Source: Cunninghamella blakesleeana (Eukaryota; Mucoromycota; Mucoromycetes; Mucorales; Cunninghamellaceae). Taken from it: 64,000 bases of DNA. How positions within the stretch are numbered: position 1 is the stretch's first letter; each line of letters opens with the position of its first letter. The notes under the pieces are model-generated. The model was not told the origin of the DNA and ran no database searches. It saw only the letters and a list, made by a program, of their open reading frames with translations. Made by a program: the position numbers and the translations under genes. Positions 11,697-24,363 of this stretch are shown in pieces. The stretch spans positions 3,183,501 through 3,247,500 of the forward strand of contig JAFCIZ010000002.1 in the NCBI GenBank assembly GCA_017871115.1, given 5' to 3'.

Positions 11697-12103
11697 TCTG
11701 ATGAATGTGGTCAAAATATAATAATACAAATAATTGAATATATAGTTTTTTTATTATTATTATTTACTCATGATTTTTAATAAACAATACTAATAATATA
11801 GTTAAACATAATCATAAGATTAAAAACCTTCATTTATAAAATTAAGGTGTGGGAGTTTCTTGAAATATTTATTTATCTTTTTTTGTTCATTTATTTAATA
11901 TTATTATTACATGTATATTTATTTTATTTCTTTGTTGTTTTTGTAATAATAATAATAATAATAATATATTACAATATAAATAGAGTGTATACCAAATAAA
12001 AAAATAAAAAAAATAGAATATGAATATATAGACATATATTACATTTATAAATTATTCACAAAAGTATCATATTTATATTAGGATGACGATGATGGATATT
12101 ATT
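11697..12103. other. Intergenic, convergent 3' ends
   Basis: 407 bp of A/T with an (ATA)n tract near 11946-11965 and AATAAA-type signals. No gene is seen. Confidence 0.5.
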
Positions 12104-12611
12104 TTATGAAAAAGCACTTGTTTCGTGAAGTTGAATTTTTTGCTGAGCATTATGCTGATCATATATAGCGGTAATATCATTACTGTTACTAATATTATTA
12201 GTTCTGTCTAAAAGTCCGTTTTCAGACTCCCTTTGTCCGTTATAAAAATAAGCATTATCATCATGATCATCTCCATTGATATTATTATTATTATTTTGGT
12301 TATGGCGATGATTATAATGATTATCAATGATTTGATTGGTAATAGGTAATACATTTTCACTTTGGAATCGAAGTGGGAAAGGGTGATGACATGTATGGTG
12401 ACCAAGGGGTGGGTAATATTGACGGTATGAAAAGTAAGCACAAGCAATACCTAATAAAGCACCAACGGTAACATCTTGCCAATGATGACGATAATCACGA
12501 GTACGAGTAATAGCTACTAAAGTAGAGCCAATAAGAGGTGTAATAAAAATAAATGACTTGTAGGTAAGCTATTATAATAAAATAAATAACAATAATAATA
12601 TGGATGAATAA

Positions 12612-12687
<76 letters not shown>

Positions 12688-13531
12688 TTTTTTTTCTTTT
12701 AAAAATAATCATTCAATTTGTATAATGAACTTACCCCACGCTCGTCAAATAATCGAAGTTTACCAGCAAAATAAAGAGAAAGATAACATAATCCAGCAAA
12801 AGAAACTAAAAAGGAGATTAAAAAAAAAATATTAATTAATCCATTTACCCATTTATCCAGTTATATTTACTCTTCTTTATACTAATAATAACAATATATA
12901 TATATATATATATATTACATGAAGAATGGCCACTTGGGAAACTTCTAAATCCATCTTTCATTAAATAAGAATCAGGAGCAGTAGTACATATAGTATAATT
13001 AGATAAACCCAAAGGAGGGTCGACAAGACCAGGTGGAGGTTGGCAACGATCCAAAAAATCAGGTCTAGGTCTTCCAACTGTAATTTTAATCACTTGAGTA
13101 AAAATAATACTGATACTTAAAGATAAACATAAACCTAAAACACCACTATGGAAATCATGAATACTTTTTTTATATGCAAGAGAGATAATAGCAATAATAA
13201 CAAAAGGTGCAACAAAACTGATAACCTAAATTAATATTAAAATAATAAAAATAAAAATTTATATATTAAAAAAAACCAGTATTTTAAAAAAGTTTAAATA
13301 TATATTTTTACTTATAATACTACTTACACCAAGAGCCCATACAGGAACTTCTTCTTCATCGGTATGTGTAAACATGATTGTTTTATCAGTAAGTGAGAAT
13401 TCTCTACGGAAACCATAGGCTTTATCCAAAGCAAAGAAACTACCTGCCAGTATAATGACAAGCACCCAATCATATAAATAGGATATAATTAATTTTTTGG
13501 TACGTGGACTATGCCAATCAATACGCTGCAT
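12104..13531 (-). CDS. PAP2-family lipid phosphate phosphatase (DPP1/LPP-like)
   Basis: Four exons from ATG 13531 to TAA 12104, about 350 aa. The product has the three PAP2 phosphatase signatures: KITVGRPRPDF (motif 1, KxxxxxxRP), FPSGHSS (motif 2, with the exon junction just after it), and TRTRDYRHHWQDVTVG (motif 3, SRxxxxxHxxxD with Thr for Ser). About six hydrophobic helices surround them, beginning YDWVLVIILAGSFFALD. Such enzymes remove phosphate from phosphatidic acid, lysophosphatidate or diacylglycerol pyrophosphate on the membrane. The C-terminal 100 residues are hydrophilic and rich in His/Asn. The intron after motif 2 of the third exon contains the long (TA)n(GA)n repeat at 12612-12684. 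The gene lies head to tail with the TBC gene. Confidence 0.88.
12612..12684. repeat. Compound (TA)n(GA)n microsatellite in PAP2 intron
   Basis: About 12 TA units followed by about 24 uninterrupted GA units inside the intron of the PAP2 gene. On the transcribed strand this is a (TC)n pyrimidine tract close to the 3' side of the intron, where it may act as an extended polypyrimidine tract. Likely length-polymorphic. Confidence 0.9.
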
Positions 13532-13849
13532 CTTTATATTTATTTTATTTTATTTTAAATAAAATTAGTAAGAAGAGGATGAAAAAGAATAAATCTTTAA
13601 ATATTACAAAAGAAATAAGAAAAATATGATAATGAGAAAGAGAGAGAGAAAGAAAGAGAAAAAAAAAAAGGACTTTTAAAAAAGTAATATTTATACATAT
13701 TTTTATTTTTCAGCCAAGAATATGATCGGAGGTCAATCGTTCCCGTGTAACAAAGAGTAGTAGAAATAAATATATGGGGAAAAAAAAGTATTTATTATTA
13801 TTTATTATTCAAATATATATATATACACTTATATATTTATAGATATTCA
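13532..13849. promoter_or_regulatory. Upstream region of the PAP2 gene
   Basis: 318 bp between the PAP2 start and the TBC stop, with a (GA)-rich purine stretch around 13632-13660 and otherwise A/T. No gene is seen. Confidence 0.4.
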
Positions 13850-15816
13850 TTATTTTAATAATTTTCTTAATTCATCATCTATAGTTAATTTTTTAATAGA
13901 AGCCTGAATTTTTTTTCGTTCCGTTTCATTATTCCATACACTTCTTTTTTGTAATTTTTGTTGTAATTGTATTTGTTTTCCATCTATAGCTGCTATTCGT
14001 CTTTCAAATTGATAATATAATATTTCGGCAGTTTTTAATGTTTCATCTAATGCTATTTTACCGTTTAATTCATTAATATACTAATATAATAAAATATAAA
14101 TATAAAAAAGAATATATCAAATTAATATCAATTTATACGTATTTAAAGGGGGAGGACTAAATTGATTATTAATATTGCTATTATTATCACTTCTTTCTCC
14201 CTTTTTTTTTTTATTCTACATAAATTATAGTTAGTTACCTTGAGTAATTCATCAAATTGACCAAGTTCTGTCAAAATAATTTCACGATGTTGGTGTAATA
14301 CTGATAGCGCCACAAAAAGGAGGAATTGACTTGATAAATGATCAGTCCATAGTACCTCCCATAATCGAATAACATCTTCCCAATCAAATTCTCTTTTAAA
14401 CCAAACAAGTAACCACCGAAAACAAAAGAACAGATTGGTAGTTTCGGTTTCTTCTAAATGCTTATATAACTGAGGATCCATGAACTTGATCAATGCATTT
14501 AGTGTTTTAAGCTGCCGATGCATACCAGATTGATCTGTAAAAAAATTGGATTGCTAAAAATAGAATTAAGATTTTACCAAGAAATTATGAAAATAAAAAG
14601 TCAATCAATCAAATCAATACATCATACATACATAATTTAAAACATCAATATTATAAATAAACAAAAAAAAAAAAAAAAACAAAGATTTACCACGCGATCC
14701 ATAAAATTAACAAAGCCCCAAAACGCCATGGCTTCATCTCCCATACCAACAAACATAGGTGCGCATAAATCAGACATACCTTGAACGTATCCAAGCTTTG
14801 TATTATGGAAGTTATAGGTCACCAAAATATCTTTTAATATTTCCATATTTGCATTGGTTCCAACCGACATTTGAGGATCAGGGTTTGGTAATTCTTCACC
14901 AGCGAAAAAATCGATATTCCTATCAGTACGATGAACATCTTTATCGATACGATGTTTTTCTTCTAAAAACTTTTGGCTATTTCTTGTTTCTACATCATTA
15001 AACCACTTTGCTTTAATTTGATAATATTCATCACTGTATGATAATAAATAATAAGCATGATATTATTATTACTATTAATCAATATATAATGAATAAAATC
15101 GAATTCCCTATTCTATTTTTATTTTTCCAAAAAAATAAAATAAAAATATTAATCAACTTACGCTTTACTCTGCCGGATAGCTTCTCTTTCATCAAATGTA
15201 CTATCCCATGGGTAAATGCCTAATAAAAACTTCCAAGCTTCAATCCTAACATCTGCATGTAATCCACCTTGAAATATCAGTTTATTAATATGAGAAACAG
15301 ATAACTGTAATACACCATCATTATCAAAATAATCAACCCATTCTTCAGGTAATATAGGTTCACGTCGGGTATGATTAGGTAATGGTAATTGCATTTCCGG
15401 CATGTCCTTTAATAGTCCGTCTGCAAATTGATCTTCATCGGATAGTGTATCGGTTGGAGCATCATTTGCCCTAATGAATAGAAATAAAAATAAAAATAGA
15501 ATATATATTCGTATTAAATAAGTAAACGAATTAGATTATATTACTTTTTTATTTGATTTTACTTGTGTGCTATTTTTTTATTATTCCATGATTTATTATA
15601 CCATACCATTGTGATAAATAATATCTTGCCATATTATAATCTTTTAAAGTTTCTTGTACCGTTCCATTTCTACTTAATGCTTGAATAGAGGTTGGTAATA
15701 ATGGTATTATAGGTTGAGCAACTGGATGATCTAATATGGTAGCTAAAACAATTTAAATAATATATATTTATATATTAACAAACTGCATGACTTTTTTTTT
15801 TTTAAAAAAAAAACAG

Positions 15817-15859
<43 letters not shown>

Positions 15860-17198
15860 GTACCTGCTGTTTCTCTTGATGCTCTTGTAATACGTGAAAA
15901 TCTTTCAAGGATGTTCCACCTTGCTTCATTGAACGGATGGTATGATGGGTCTCTTTCTGATATTGAATAAGTTGATGTAGAATAATTAGTGGGTGACATA
16001 GGTGGTGGTGGTTGAGGGTATAAAGATGGTATTGTGGTTTCTGGCGTATTAAAAATGTATACATAATCATCGTCAGGGTCTCTAAATAAATTGCATATAA
16101 ATAAATAAATAATAACAATAATAACAATAATAACAATTTAAATATTAGTTTAAAAATACATCATGATGTTATTTTTCATTATGTATATTTACTTTTGTAA
16201 ATTGACAAGAACAGTAAGAATATCTACAATATTATAACCTGGCCAAGCGACGTCAAAAGGATTATTTGATTTATACCATAGAGGGCGCAATACATCACCT
16301 TCAACAGTCGTTATGACGATAGATCCTATTTCACAATTTCTTGGTGGATTGATATATAATGAATGGATTTTTGAAATGCTGATTATAGTTGTTTCGTTAT
16401 GTCCTATATGTAATCTAATATTTGGGTAGCCTATATTCGTATTATTAAAAAAAAAATGAAAGAGAGAGAGAGAGTTTGTGTGAAAATGATTGATTAAAAG
16501 AAAATTTTCATAAATATATTTATTGCTCTTACCTTGATCTATAGCTAAAGAATTATCTAAAGTATTAAATTCATGCACATCAAAGGGGTCAATTAAATAT
16601 TGAGGGATCCAAGCAAGGTAAAGATTAGATGGATCGTCTTCAGGACCGTTATATATAATAGTGAAGTAGCCATGTATTGAATTTTGTTGATTTGGTTCTT
16701 GAAGATAAAATCCGGATTTTGTATAAACAAGTCTAACCAAGTGAGGCTGCTCTTCTTCTACTGTATTAGTTGTTGTTGTTGTAGTAGTAGTAGCAGTGAT
16801 ATTCCTTTGATAAGAAGATGGACGGCGTGAACCAACTGATTGTAATGGGGATGACATGGTGGTTTGGCGGGTATATGCTATAGGAACCGGTGGTAAGGGT
16901 GGTGGCGCTGCTGCTGCTGCTGTTGAAGGGGTAGGTATATAAGAATAAGGTCTAGGTGGTAAAGTTGGTGGATCCTAAAAATCAAATATTAAAAATTAAA
17001 TACAATGTAAAAAAAAAAAAATTAGAATATATAATCCAAAGTTGGTATTCGTTTGTCATTACTATTTAATTAATGTATTTTATTATTATTATTATTTACA
17101 AAAGAACTCATTGGTGTCGATAAAGAAGATGAAGATAGAGTTGCAGCGCTGTATTGATTGTGATATAAAGGTAAAGAATTAGTTGTGCCTCCGCCCAT
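13850..17198 (-). CDS. TBC-domain Rab GTPase-activating protein, GYP7/TBC1D15-like
   Basis: About nine to ten exons from ATG 17198 (MGGGTTNSLPLYHNQYS...) to TAA 13850. A Pro/Ala-rich N-terminus (PPPLPPVP) is followed by a region like the N-terminal half of Gyp7/TBC1D15 (LVRLVYTKSGFYLQEP...; DVLRPLWYKSNN), then a linker and the TBC domain: IFQGGLHADVRIEAWKFLLG (the motif A arginine of RxxxW), KLGYVQGMSDLCAPM (motif B, YxQG with catalytic Gln), FFCFRWLLVWFKREF (motif C). The dual-finger Arg in motif A's following IDxDxxRT block lies in the exon near 14880-14945 (DVHRTDRNIDFF), also intact. Gyp7-type GAPs act on Rab7/Ypt7 in endosome-vacuole traffic. The C-terminus carries a helix (QLQQKLQKRSVWNNETERKK). 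Domain order is solid; individual introns near 15440-15900 are less certain. Confidence 0.88.
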
Positions 17199-17950
17199 TT
17201 TTTATATCTTAATTTTTTAATAGTCCAAGAGAAAAAAAAAATAAAAAAGAGGAAGAAAGAAAAAAAAATTAATATGCAAAAAAAATTGCCAAGTTTATAT
17301 TGAGAAAAAGAAAAGTCCGCTCCAGCAAAAATAATTTACTTGGCAGGTCCCCTGAATCTTTTAAACTTTTATATATATATATATAAATAAATCATATTAA
17401 CTTTATTTTATATAATTTCTTTAACGATTCTTTATAATTACAATAATATTAAACTTGTTAATTGTAATTTATGGCTTTTGTTTTGATTTGTTTTGCTTTG
17501 TTTTTGTTTTTTTTAAAAAAAAAGAAATACAAGAATGGCCAAGTGAATAAAAAAGGCAATTACTAGGCAGCCAGTCAAATTAAAACCAATACCAGTTCTT
17601 CAATTCTTTTTTTTAGATTCTAAGCATATACATATACTCAGTAGGTATATATAATTATTTTTATGTCAAATAATTATCTAACACCTATCTCTTTTTTTTA
17701 TTTTAAGATATTGAAGACTGATCATTTACAATGAAAAATCTAAAATTAAGACACCGAAAATAAATAGAGTTCATGCAAATATCACATCGAAACGATAAAT
17801 AACAATAGTAATAATAGTATTAGTACGATAATCGTCACTGAACTTAAAATTGACAATTAATATTTTTTATTCAATTATTTAATAATACAACTAAATATAT
17901 ATGAATGTATACACAATGTATATGTTTCTATCTATCTATCTATCTATCTT
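17199..17950. other. Intergenic with (TATC)n microsatellite
   Basis: 752 bp holding the TBC promoter and the 3' flank of the AIM41 gene. A (TATC)n tetranucleotide repeat lies at about 17930-17950. A GC-richer patch near 17320-17355 (CTTGGCAGGTCCCCTG) is the only other distinct element and I cannot assign it. Confidence 0.5.
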
Positions 17951-18608
17951 TTATGGCGATAATACTTTTTTAACTATATCACTAACAGTTTTACGATCTG
18001 CTTTTGAAGGGTCTACATTCCAAGCTTTCATGACTTTTCCCATTTCTTTAATACTGGTAGCACCCAAATCATCAATAAGACTACGTACTTGTTGTTCAAT
18101 TTCTTCTTGGGACATTTGTTCCGGAAGATAACTTTGAAGTACTTTTAATTCACTTGTTTCATTTTCTGCTAATTCAGGTCGACCGCCATTGATATATTGT
18201 GTAATTGAATCTTGTCGTTTCTTAATAGATTTTTGAATAACAGAGACTACCATAGCATCTTCACTTTGGTTACTAGGTGCGTTGGGTGATTTAATAAAGT
18301 ACGTATAATCACTAAGTAAGCCTTTGACGACATTTAATTCAGGTTGTTGCTTGGATCGCATATATGTCTTTCTATCATTTTTAAGTCTTTCTAATAAAGC
18401 AGAAGCTATACGTATATATATATATATAATATATACAAGAAAAAAATCATTTTAATATTTGACAGTTTTCGTTTTATATACTTGTTCATTTTTTTAAATG
18501 ATAGATTTATATATGTTATTTACATGAGGCTTCAGTAGTGTATAAACGATTCACGCATGGACGAATAGCATTAGTTAATGAAATAGAACGTTTAATAAAA
18601 AAAGACAT
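17951..18608 (-). CDS. AIM41: AIM41 / YqeY-like mitochondrial protein
   Basis: Two exons from ATG 18608 (exon 1 to about 18524, donor GTAAAT) and 18415-17951, about 183 aa. Exon 1 encodes a classic mitochondrial presequence, MSFFIKRSISLTNAIRPCVN, without acidic residues. The rest is a full GatB/YqeY domain: ALLERLKNDRKTYMRSK, NVVKGLLSDYTYFIK, QKSIKKRQDSITQYINGGR, AENETSELKVLQSYLPEQMS, and the C-terminal DIVKKVL. YqeY domains also form the tail of the GatB amidotransferase, and yeast Aim41 is a mitochondrial protein of unclear role, possibly in tRNA-dependent amidation. Length is usual for the family. Divergent from the BAP31 gene about 1 kb away. Confidence 0.88.
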
Positions 18609-19606
18609 AATTATGTTATTATTATTATTGTTGTTTGTTTTTTTATACAAGAGAAAAAAGAGAGAATAAAAAATTTAACTTGATCAAGAAAAAATAAACA
18701 AAATTGAGTTTAAAACTCAACCGTAAAAAAACCTGTGTATGTATTATAAAAAACCTTATAAGTGATAAAAGTGATAATAGATGATAAATATAAAAAACTC
18801 TAGAGCTGTCAATTTTCTTTTATATCAAGAGCGTTTTAAAAAAACAATTAATGTGGACATACAAAAAAAAGAAAAAAAATAGAAAAAAATAGAAAAAATA
18901 GAAAAAAAGAAAAAAAAAATTTGTTTATGGGTTATATATTTTTGCAGTTACTCTCTAAGAAAACTCAAGCGTTCTAATAAATTCTGCTATTTTTTATTCT
19001 TTTTATTTTTTTATTATCGTTTTGAATAGAATAAAAATAAGAATAAAAATACATCAGAGACGTATTTGCTTTGCATAATTGAGCTATTCCTTCCAAGGAA
19101 TACTAATGCTTGCCGAAATAATTTCCATTAATCCAAAATTAGTAGTAGTTTTTAAAGCATACTCAAAGCTCGAAAACTTTGAATCAATTTTTTAGGCCAT
19201 ATATAACTAATATTTATTTTTTATACGTCATCTGGTAAACTAAAACACCGATGTTTTGAAACCTAGTTTAGTTAAAAAGAATATATTATAATTTATAATC
19301 ATAAATTATGTATCAAATTAATGTCAATAGATATCATATTTATTAAATATTAAAAAAAGTATATAATTATGAAAAAAGAAAAATGGACAAGATAAAAGCT
19401 AATTTTAACATAGCACTAGAATTTTCATGTGAAGAAAAAGATCTGTCGAAAGAAAAAGAAAAAACTTGGATTAGATTCATAGGTTTTACATAACACATTT
19501 AAAACTCCGTGTTGAATATTTTATTTTGTGCCGCCAAGATTTTTTTTTCTATCCTTCTTTTTCTTCAATTCATTTTTACACTAAAAAAATAAATAAATAA
19601 AGGAAA
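18609..19606. promoter_or_regulatory. Divergent intergenic region, AIM41 / BAP31
   Basis: About 1 kb without coding potential. It contains poly(A/G) purine tracts (18865-18920) and a less AT-rich block around 19070-19260. No recognised binding site. Confidence 0.4.
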
Positions 19607-21020
19607 ATGACTATTTATTATACATTAACTTTCGGTATTCTTGTTACTGAGGTAATATTAATATAAAATAAATAAAATAAAGAGTTAAAACTACGCGGAT
19701 AAAAGTGTTTATTTATTATATAAACGTGTCTTTCTCGTTTATTTTTATATCATTTTCCAAAAATGTGGCCTTACAAAAATATTTATTTATTATTTTTGAA
19801 TAGATGGTTATGTTCGGTATCCTTGTTGTAAGTGAAATACACGAAAAAAGAAAAAAAGAAAAAAAAATGGGTGTAAAGAGAGAAATATATGCATAGTTTA
19901 TACTTACATATTTATTATCCATTAGTTGCCTTTACCATCCCACTGGCGTAGAGCTATGCTTAAATTTATCTCGACCTCTCCTGCGGTAAGTATATAATAT
20001 GAATTAAAGTAAATAAAAGAAAAAAAGATAGCGCAAAGGGTGATATCTTTATTGATATTATTTTATTTTGAATATATTTTAGGTTGCCAATATTCTTTAC
20101 GTCTTAAAAATTGTATTTGGGTATGTATACACAAAATATTTATACACGTGTCAAGGAATATAAGATTTTCAAACTAAAAGTATACTTTTTTATTTTTTTA
20201 CTTTTTTTTTATTTATAATAGTTTTATCTTTGTATTATTCATTGGTAAGTTGATTAAAAGATTATATTTATTATTATTAATAGCATTAATATTGAAGTAA
20301 TATTTTGATAATGGATTTTTAATTTTATTTTTTTTTATCTCCTTAGATACTGTAAACCGTTTACAACGCATTGGAGTAGAATCTGATGAAGAACATCATC
20401 ATGATTATAGTTATGAAGCTAACTTGAAGGCTAAAAAATTCTATGCTCAACGTAATTTATACTTAACTGGTTTTACTCTTTTCTTATCTTTGTAAGTGAT
20501 TAAAATTAATACCAGTATATATATATATATATATATAAAGGTGGGGATATATTAAGAATAATATTAATATGCATCTTTTATTTTATTGTATCTTTGAAAA
20601 ATTTGGTTGATTATTACTTTAAAAGGATTTTGGAACGTACTAGCACTTTAGTTATTCAAATGTTAAAACGTGAAGAAGAACTTGAAATTGTTAAACAAGA
20701 TGTAAGGAGCATATATATACATATTATAATAATAAAAATAAAAGGGATTCATTATTTATTAAATATACTAATTTTTGTTTTTATTTTTATATGTATTATA
20801 TTAGACCGCTGGTGTTAGTAAAGATCAAGAAAAACTTATCAAAGAAGTTGAAGCATTAACCAAGAGAAATAAAGAATTGGAAAAACGTCAACTTGACTTC
20901 GATACCCTTAAGAAACAAGCTGGACAACAAGCTGAAGAATATAACCGATTGGCTGACGAACGTAATACTTTTGAAAAAACAGTTAGCGGTCAAAAGGATG
21001 AACCTAAAAAGAGTATTTAA
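19607..21020 (+). CDS. BAP31/Yet3-like ER membrane protein
   Basis: Eight exons: 19607-19651, 19804-19827 (24 nt), 19926-19985, 20083-20120, 20222-20244 (23 nt), about 20346-20492, about 20629-20700 and about 20806-21020. The product starts MTIYYTLTFGILVTE and continues into LPLPSHWRRAM, matching yeast Yet3 and human BAP31, with three N-terminal transmembrane helices, then the YEANLKAKKFYAQRNLYLTG family block and a long C-terminal coiled coil (EALTKRNKELEKRQLDFDTLKK). It ends KKSI, a dilysine KKxx signal for COPI retrieval to the ER, as in human BAP31 (KKEE). BAP31 proteins are ER sorting and quality-control factors. The tiny exons make naive gene prediction fail here. The assignment is firm. 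Confidence 0.92.
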
Positions 21021-21368
21021 ATTATATATATATATATATATATACAATTATTCTTTTTTATTTGGCATACATCACTTTTTTAAAAAAAAAATGAACAAAA
21101 TAAAAATAATTCTTTTAAATAAAAAAGCAGTAAACATTTTTAAACCCCATACCTATATTTATTTTTTTACATGATTTTTTTGACCATATGTCATTTTTTT
21201 TATTTTTATAATACTTGTGAATACATAAATATAAAAAACTGGCGTATATTAACCGATACTATATACCTTGCTTGTAACCGCTTTTACTTAAAGTCATTAT
21301 TATAAAAAAGAAAAAATACACAACTTTTTAATATTTATTTATTTATTTATACACGGAATAAAGCACAG

Positions 21369-22107
21369 TTAATCGGGGAAAATGAATTCCATACCATTAA
21401 ATTCATCAGAATTTTTTATCATGTAAAATCTCGAAATCTTCCCCCCTCTTCTACCTATAGTTTTAATTTCACAGCTATCCCAAGTGCCAGCATCCCCTCA
21501 TGCACGCTGTCTTCTTCTTAGGTGAAATAATCTAACAAGTGTATACTGTACGAGTGGGTCAGAATATGATGGTACAGGTTTATGTCCAAATACCATATCC
21601 CATACATCCATTATATCGACCTTCGTATCCTTGATGATATCAGTGTTACCCATACGAATACGATAAGCAATAAGATTCGCTCTACTCAATGGAGGTCTAA
21701 TTCTTTCGCCTAGACATTATCCGACGATATCCTCCATATGATGTATGACATATCATGAAACAAATCTACCGAGCAATATATCGCAAACTATACGCGTAAA
21801 GTTATAACTTCTTTCTAGTACCTCTGTGTCCCAGTATAACCTAATTTGGTATGCCAGGTCTAAAATAACTGTCAGGTACTTTACTTCCCCATATAGTACA
21901 CACCAACAATAATACATCTGGATTCTTGGTAATGGCTACAGCCTTGTATATGGGTATCCTCGCATTACGTCTGAAATAACGACCTTTCATTTTATAAAGT
22001 AAGGTATTATCTGCATCTCGTTCCAATAATTTATTCATGAATGACCCAGATTTAGTATGAATAATAAGTTTATTGGGCAATATTAACATATTGTACCATA
22101 TTACATT
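21369..22107 (-). pseudogene. Decayed protein-coding gene of unknown family
   Basis: On the minus strand, from about 22107 down to a stop at 21369, good protein-like sequence runs on in pieces that switch frame or hit stops. Piece 1 (22107-21841) includes LYKMKGRYFRRNARIPIYKA and WGSKVPDSYFRPGIP; piece 2 (about 21839-21755) LYWDTEVLERSYNFTRIVCD; piece 3 YVIHHMEDIVG; piece 4 (about 21712-21498) GERIRPPLSRANLIAYRIRM and PVPSYSDPLVQYTLVRLFHL; piece 5 (about 21490-21369) AGTWDSCEIKTIGRRGGKIS ending FPD and a stop. Base composition is clearly less AT-rich than its surroundings. I do not recognise the family. At least three stops or frameshifts and no usable splice sites between pieces argue for a pseudogene, perhaps from a repeated or mobile gene family. 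Confidence 0.6.
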
Positions 22108-24363
22108 AGATAGTCATTTACTCAATTACGCCTGAAATAGGATTTATGAAGGTATAGTATGAAAAATATAAAATATATTACATTTCAAAATGATAGATAA
22201 TTATGAAAAGAATCTAATAAAGTTTATAAAATTCTGCTAGAGGATGTGCGGATACCGTATATAGAAACTAATGGATGTTTCTCTAGCATATATTTACCTT
22301 ATTAATAACTCACTTTTGCATAAAAAATAACTTGTATTTATATACTAACGAAAGAATAATGTTTATTGATAATAATTGTTAAATTATTTCAAAAAAGTGC
22401 TAGTGTTTAAAATTAAGTTATAAATTTCATAAAAAAAAATGCATGAAAAAAAGAAAAAAAAGTTACATTTTACCATTGCTCTTTAGCTTTTGTTTTTTTA
22501 CAATCCTGCCCCTTACTAAGATACAGGGTTCATATTAAAAAAACTATTCCTTTTTAAATTATAACTTTTTTAACAATCGTTTTTTTCTTCCTCGCTTTTT
22601 TTGTTTTACCCTTTCCTTATAATAAGAGATATATAACTTTGTTTAGTTTCTAATACTATTATTATTATTATCATTTAAAGATTCTACCTAATACATAAAT
22701 AATCATCATATGAATAAGTTTATAAAACTAATTCAAGATTTTATTAGCAGTAAGCGATATAAATACTGTTCTTGATTTTATATATAATATTATATTCCAA
22801 CTGTTGGGTTTTTTCTTTATTGTGTTTGTATTACATATACCCTAATGTAAAACATATATACTCACTATAATTAATCTTCTATATTATTATTATTATATTT
22901 TTATCATTTATAGACCTTGGCGTAGACTTATTCTATTTATTTTTTGCACAATACACTAAAATAATTGTAACATAATCTTCCATTAACCAAAGCTGATAAA
23001 ATAAATATAAAAATAAAGAAAAAATTATTTCATTTTACTTTCTTATAATAAAGGCAACAACTGACAAGATAGTAACTTTTTCCATTTTCGTTTGTTTTAT
23101 TCATTTAGGAATAAATTACAAGTTACCTCTTGCGCGCGTACCCTATTCTCTAGTACACCAAAACTAGTCGATTTTCTTTAATATTTTTTATTTGATGGAC
23201 AGAAATGGCCAATACTCAAAGTGGGATTTTTTTAACCCTCTACCTTCAATGATTATAACATAGTAATACATTGGCTACCTGGTATTTACTTTTTATACAT
23301 GATACAAAAAACCTTGATGTATTATTACCTTGGAAAGCAGGTAATAGTAAGAAGCTCCATGATTCAAGGATAATTTAATTCATTCGGCGAAAATAACATA
23401 TTTATTATTGATGTTAATTTTTATTTATGTCTCAATATATTATCAATTAAAACAATATCATTTAAACATATATTTGTTGTTATCAACCTTAGCTTGAATT
23501 TTTATCAGTAATGGGATAATATATAGCTATCTATTTATTTGGATTAGGTGCTAGTGAAGGGCAAGTCTGTTGAACGGATTATTGCATTTCATTATGTTGG
23601 ACTACTTCATAAAAAAATATTATCTGGACTCATTTTAAACACCTTATATAATGATTTTGATATACCACTGATTCTATCATTTCGATAAAATTTAATGAAA
23701 CTCGATTATTTTTGTATAGATTATATTGGTACGTCCCTTTTTTACTGATTACCTTAACAGTATTATCTTAATTTACTTTCATTTTTATTTTTATTTTTAT
23801 TGACGGTAGAAAAATCAGTCAGATATTACTTATTACCTCATATTTGGAAGTACTTTATATGAAAAAATTAAAACGGGTGATATTGATATCAGAGCCTTGA
23901 TATTAAATGGATTACAATATAACTGATAACGCTTCCTCAAGACCAATATTATTCTCAGATATCATTATATCAAAATACCAGCATGATTAAAAAATCAATT
24001 TTGTTAAAAACTAAAAAGAGTATCTTCATCGAAACAAAAAATATCAACACTATCCACCAGCTAAATATCACAATCATGCAAAAAAAATGGGTTATTTGAT
24101 CCACTATTACAAGCTATTCGTCAACAACTTGCAATCACAAAATTATTCTTAACCACTTATATTCTATAAAAATGAATATATACAACAATAAATTGCAAAT
24201 AAAATATTACCTAGTTTATATTATATATATATTCGCTACGATGTATCCACACATACATAAATAGATCGGGATTTAAATTTCTCAGTAACCGGATATGCAG
24301 TAAAAATCACTTTATTGGAATTCTTTTTCTCTCTTCCTTTTTTATACTAAGAATTTAATCACC
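22108..24363. other. Long gene-free stretch, possibly decayed coding DNA, plus uL14 promoter
   Basis: 2.2 kb with no intact gene. Between about 23810 and 24150 short open segments with a protein-like look occur in shifting plus-strand frames (for example YEKIKTGDIDIRALILNGLQ, and a Gln/Tyr-rich KYQHYPPAKYHNHAKK), which may be the wreck of a gene. The last 100 bp before the uL14 start are pyrimidine-rich (CTCTCTTCC near 24330), as expected for a ribosomal protein promoter. No RNA gene was found. Confidence 0.4.
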
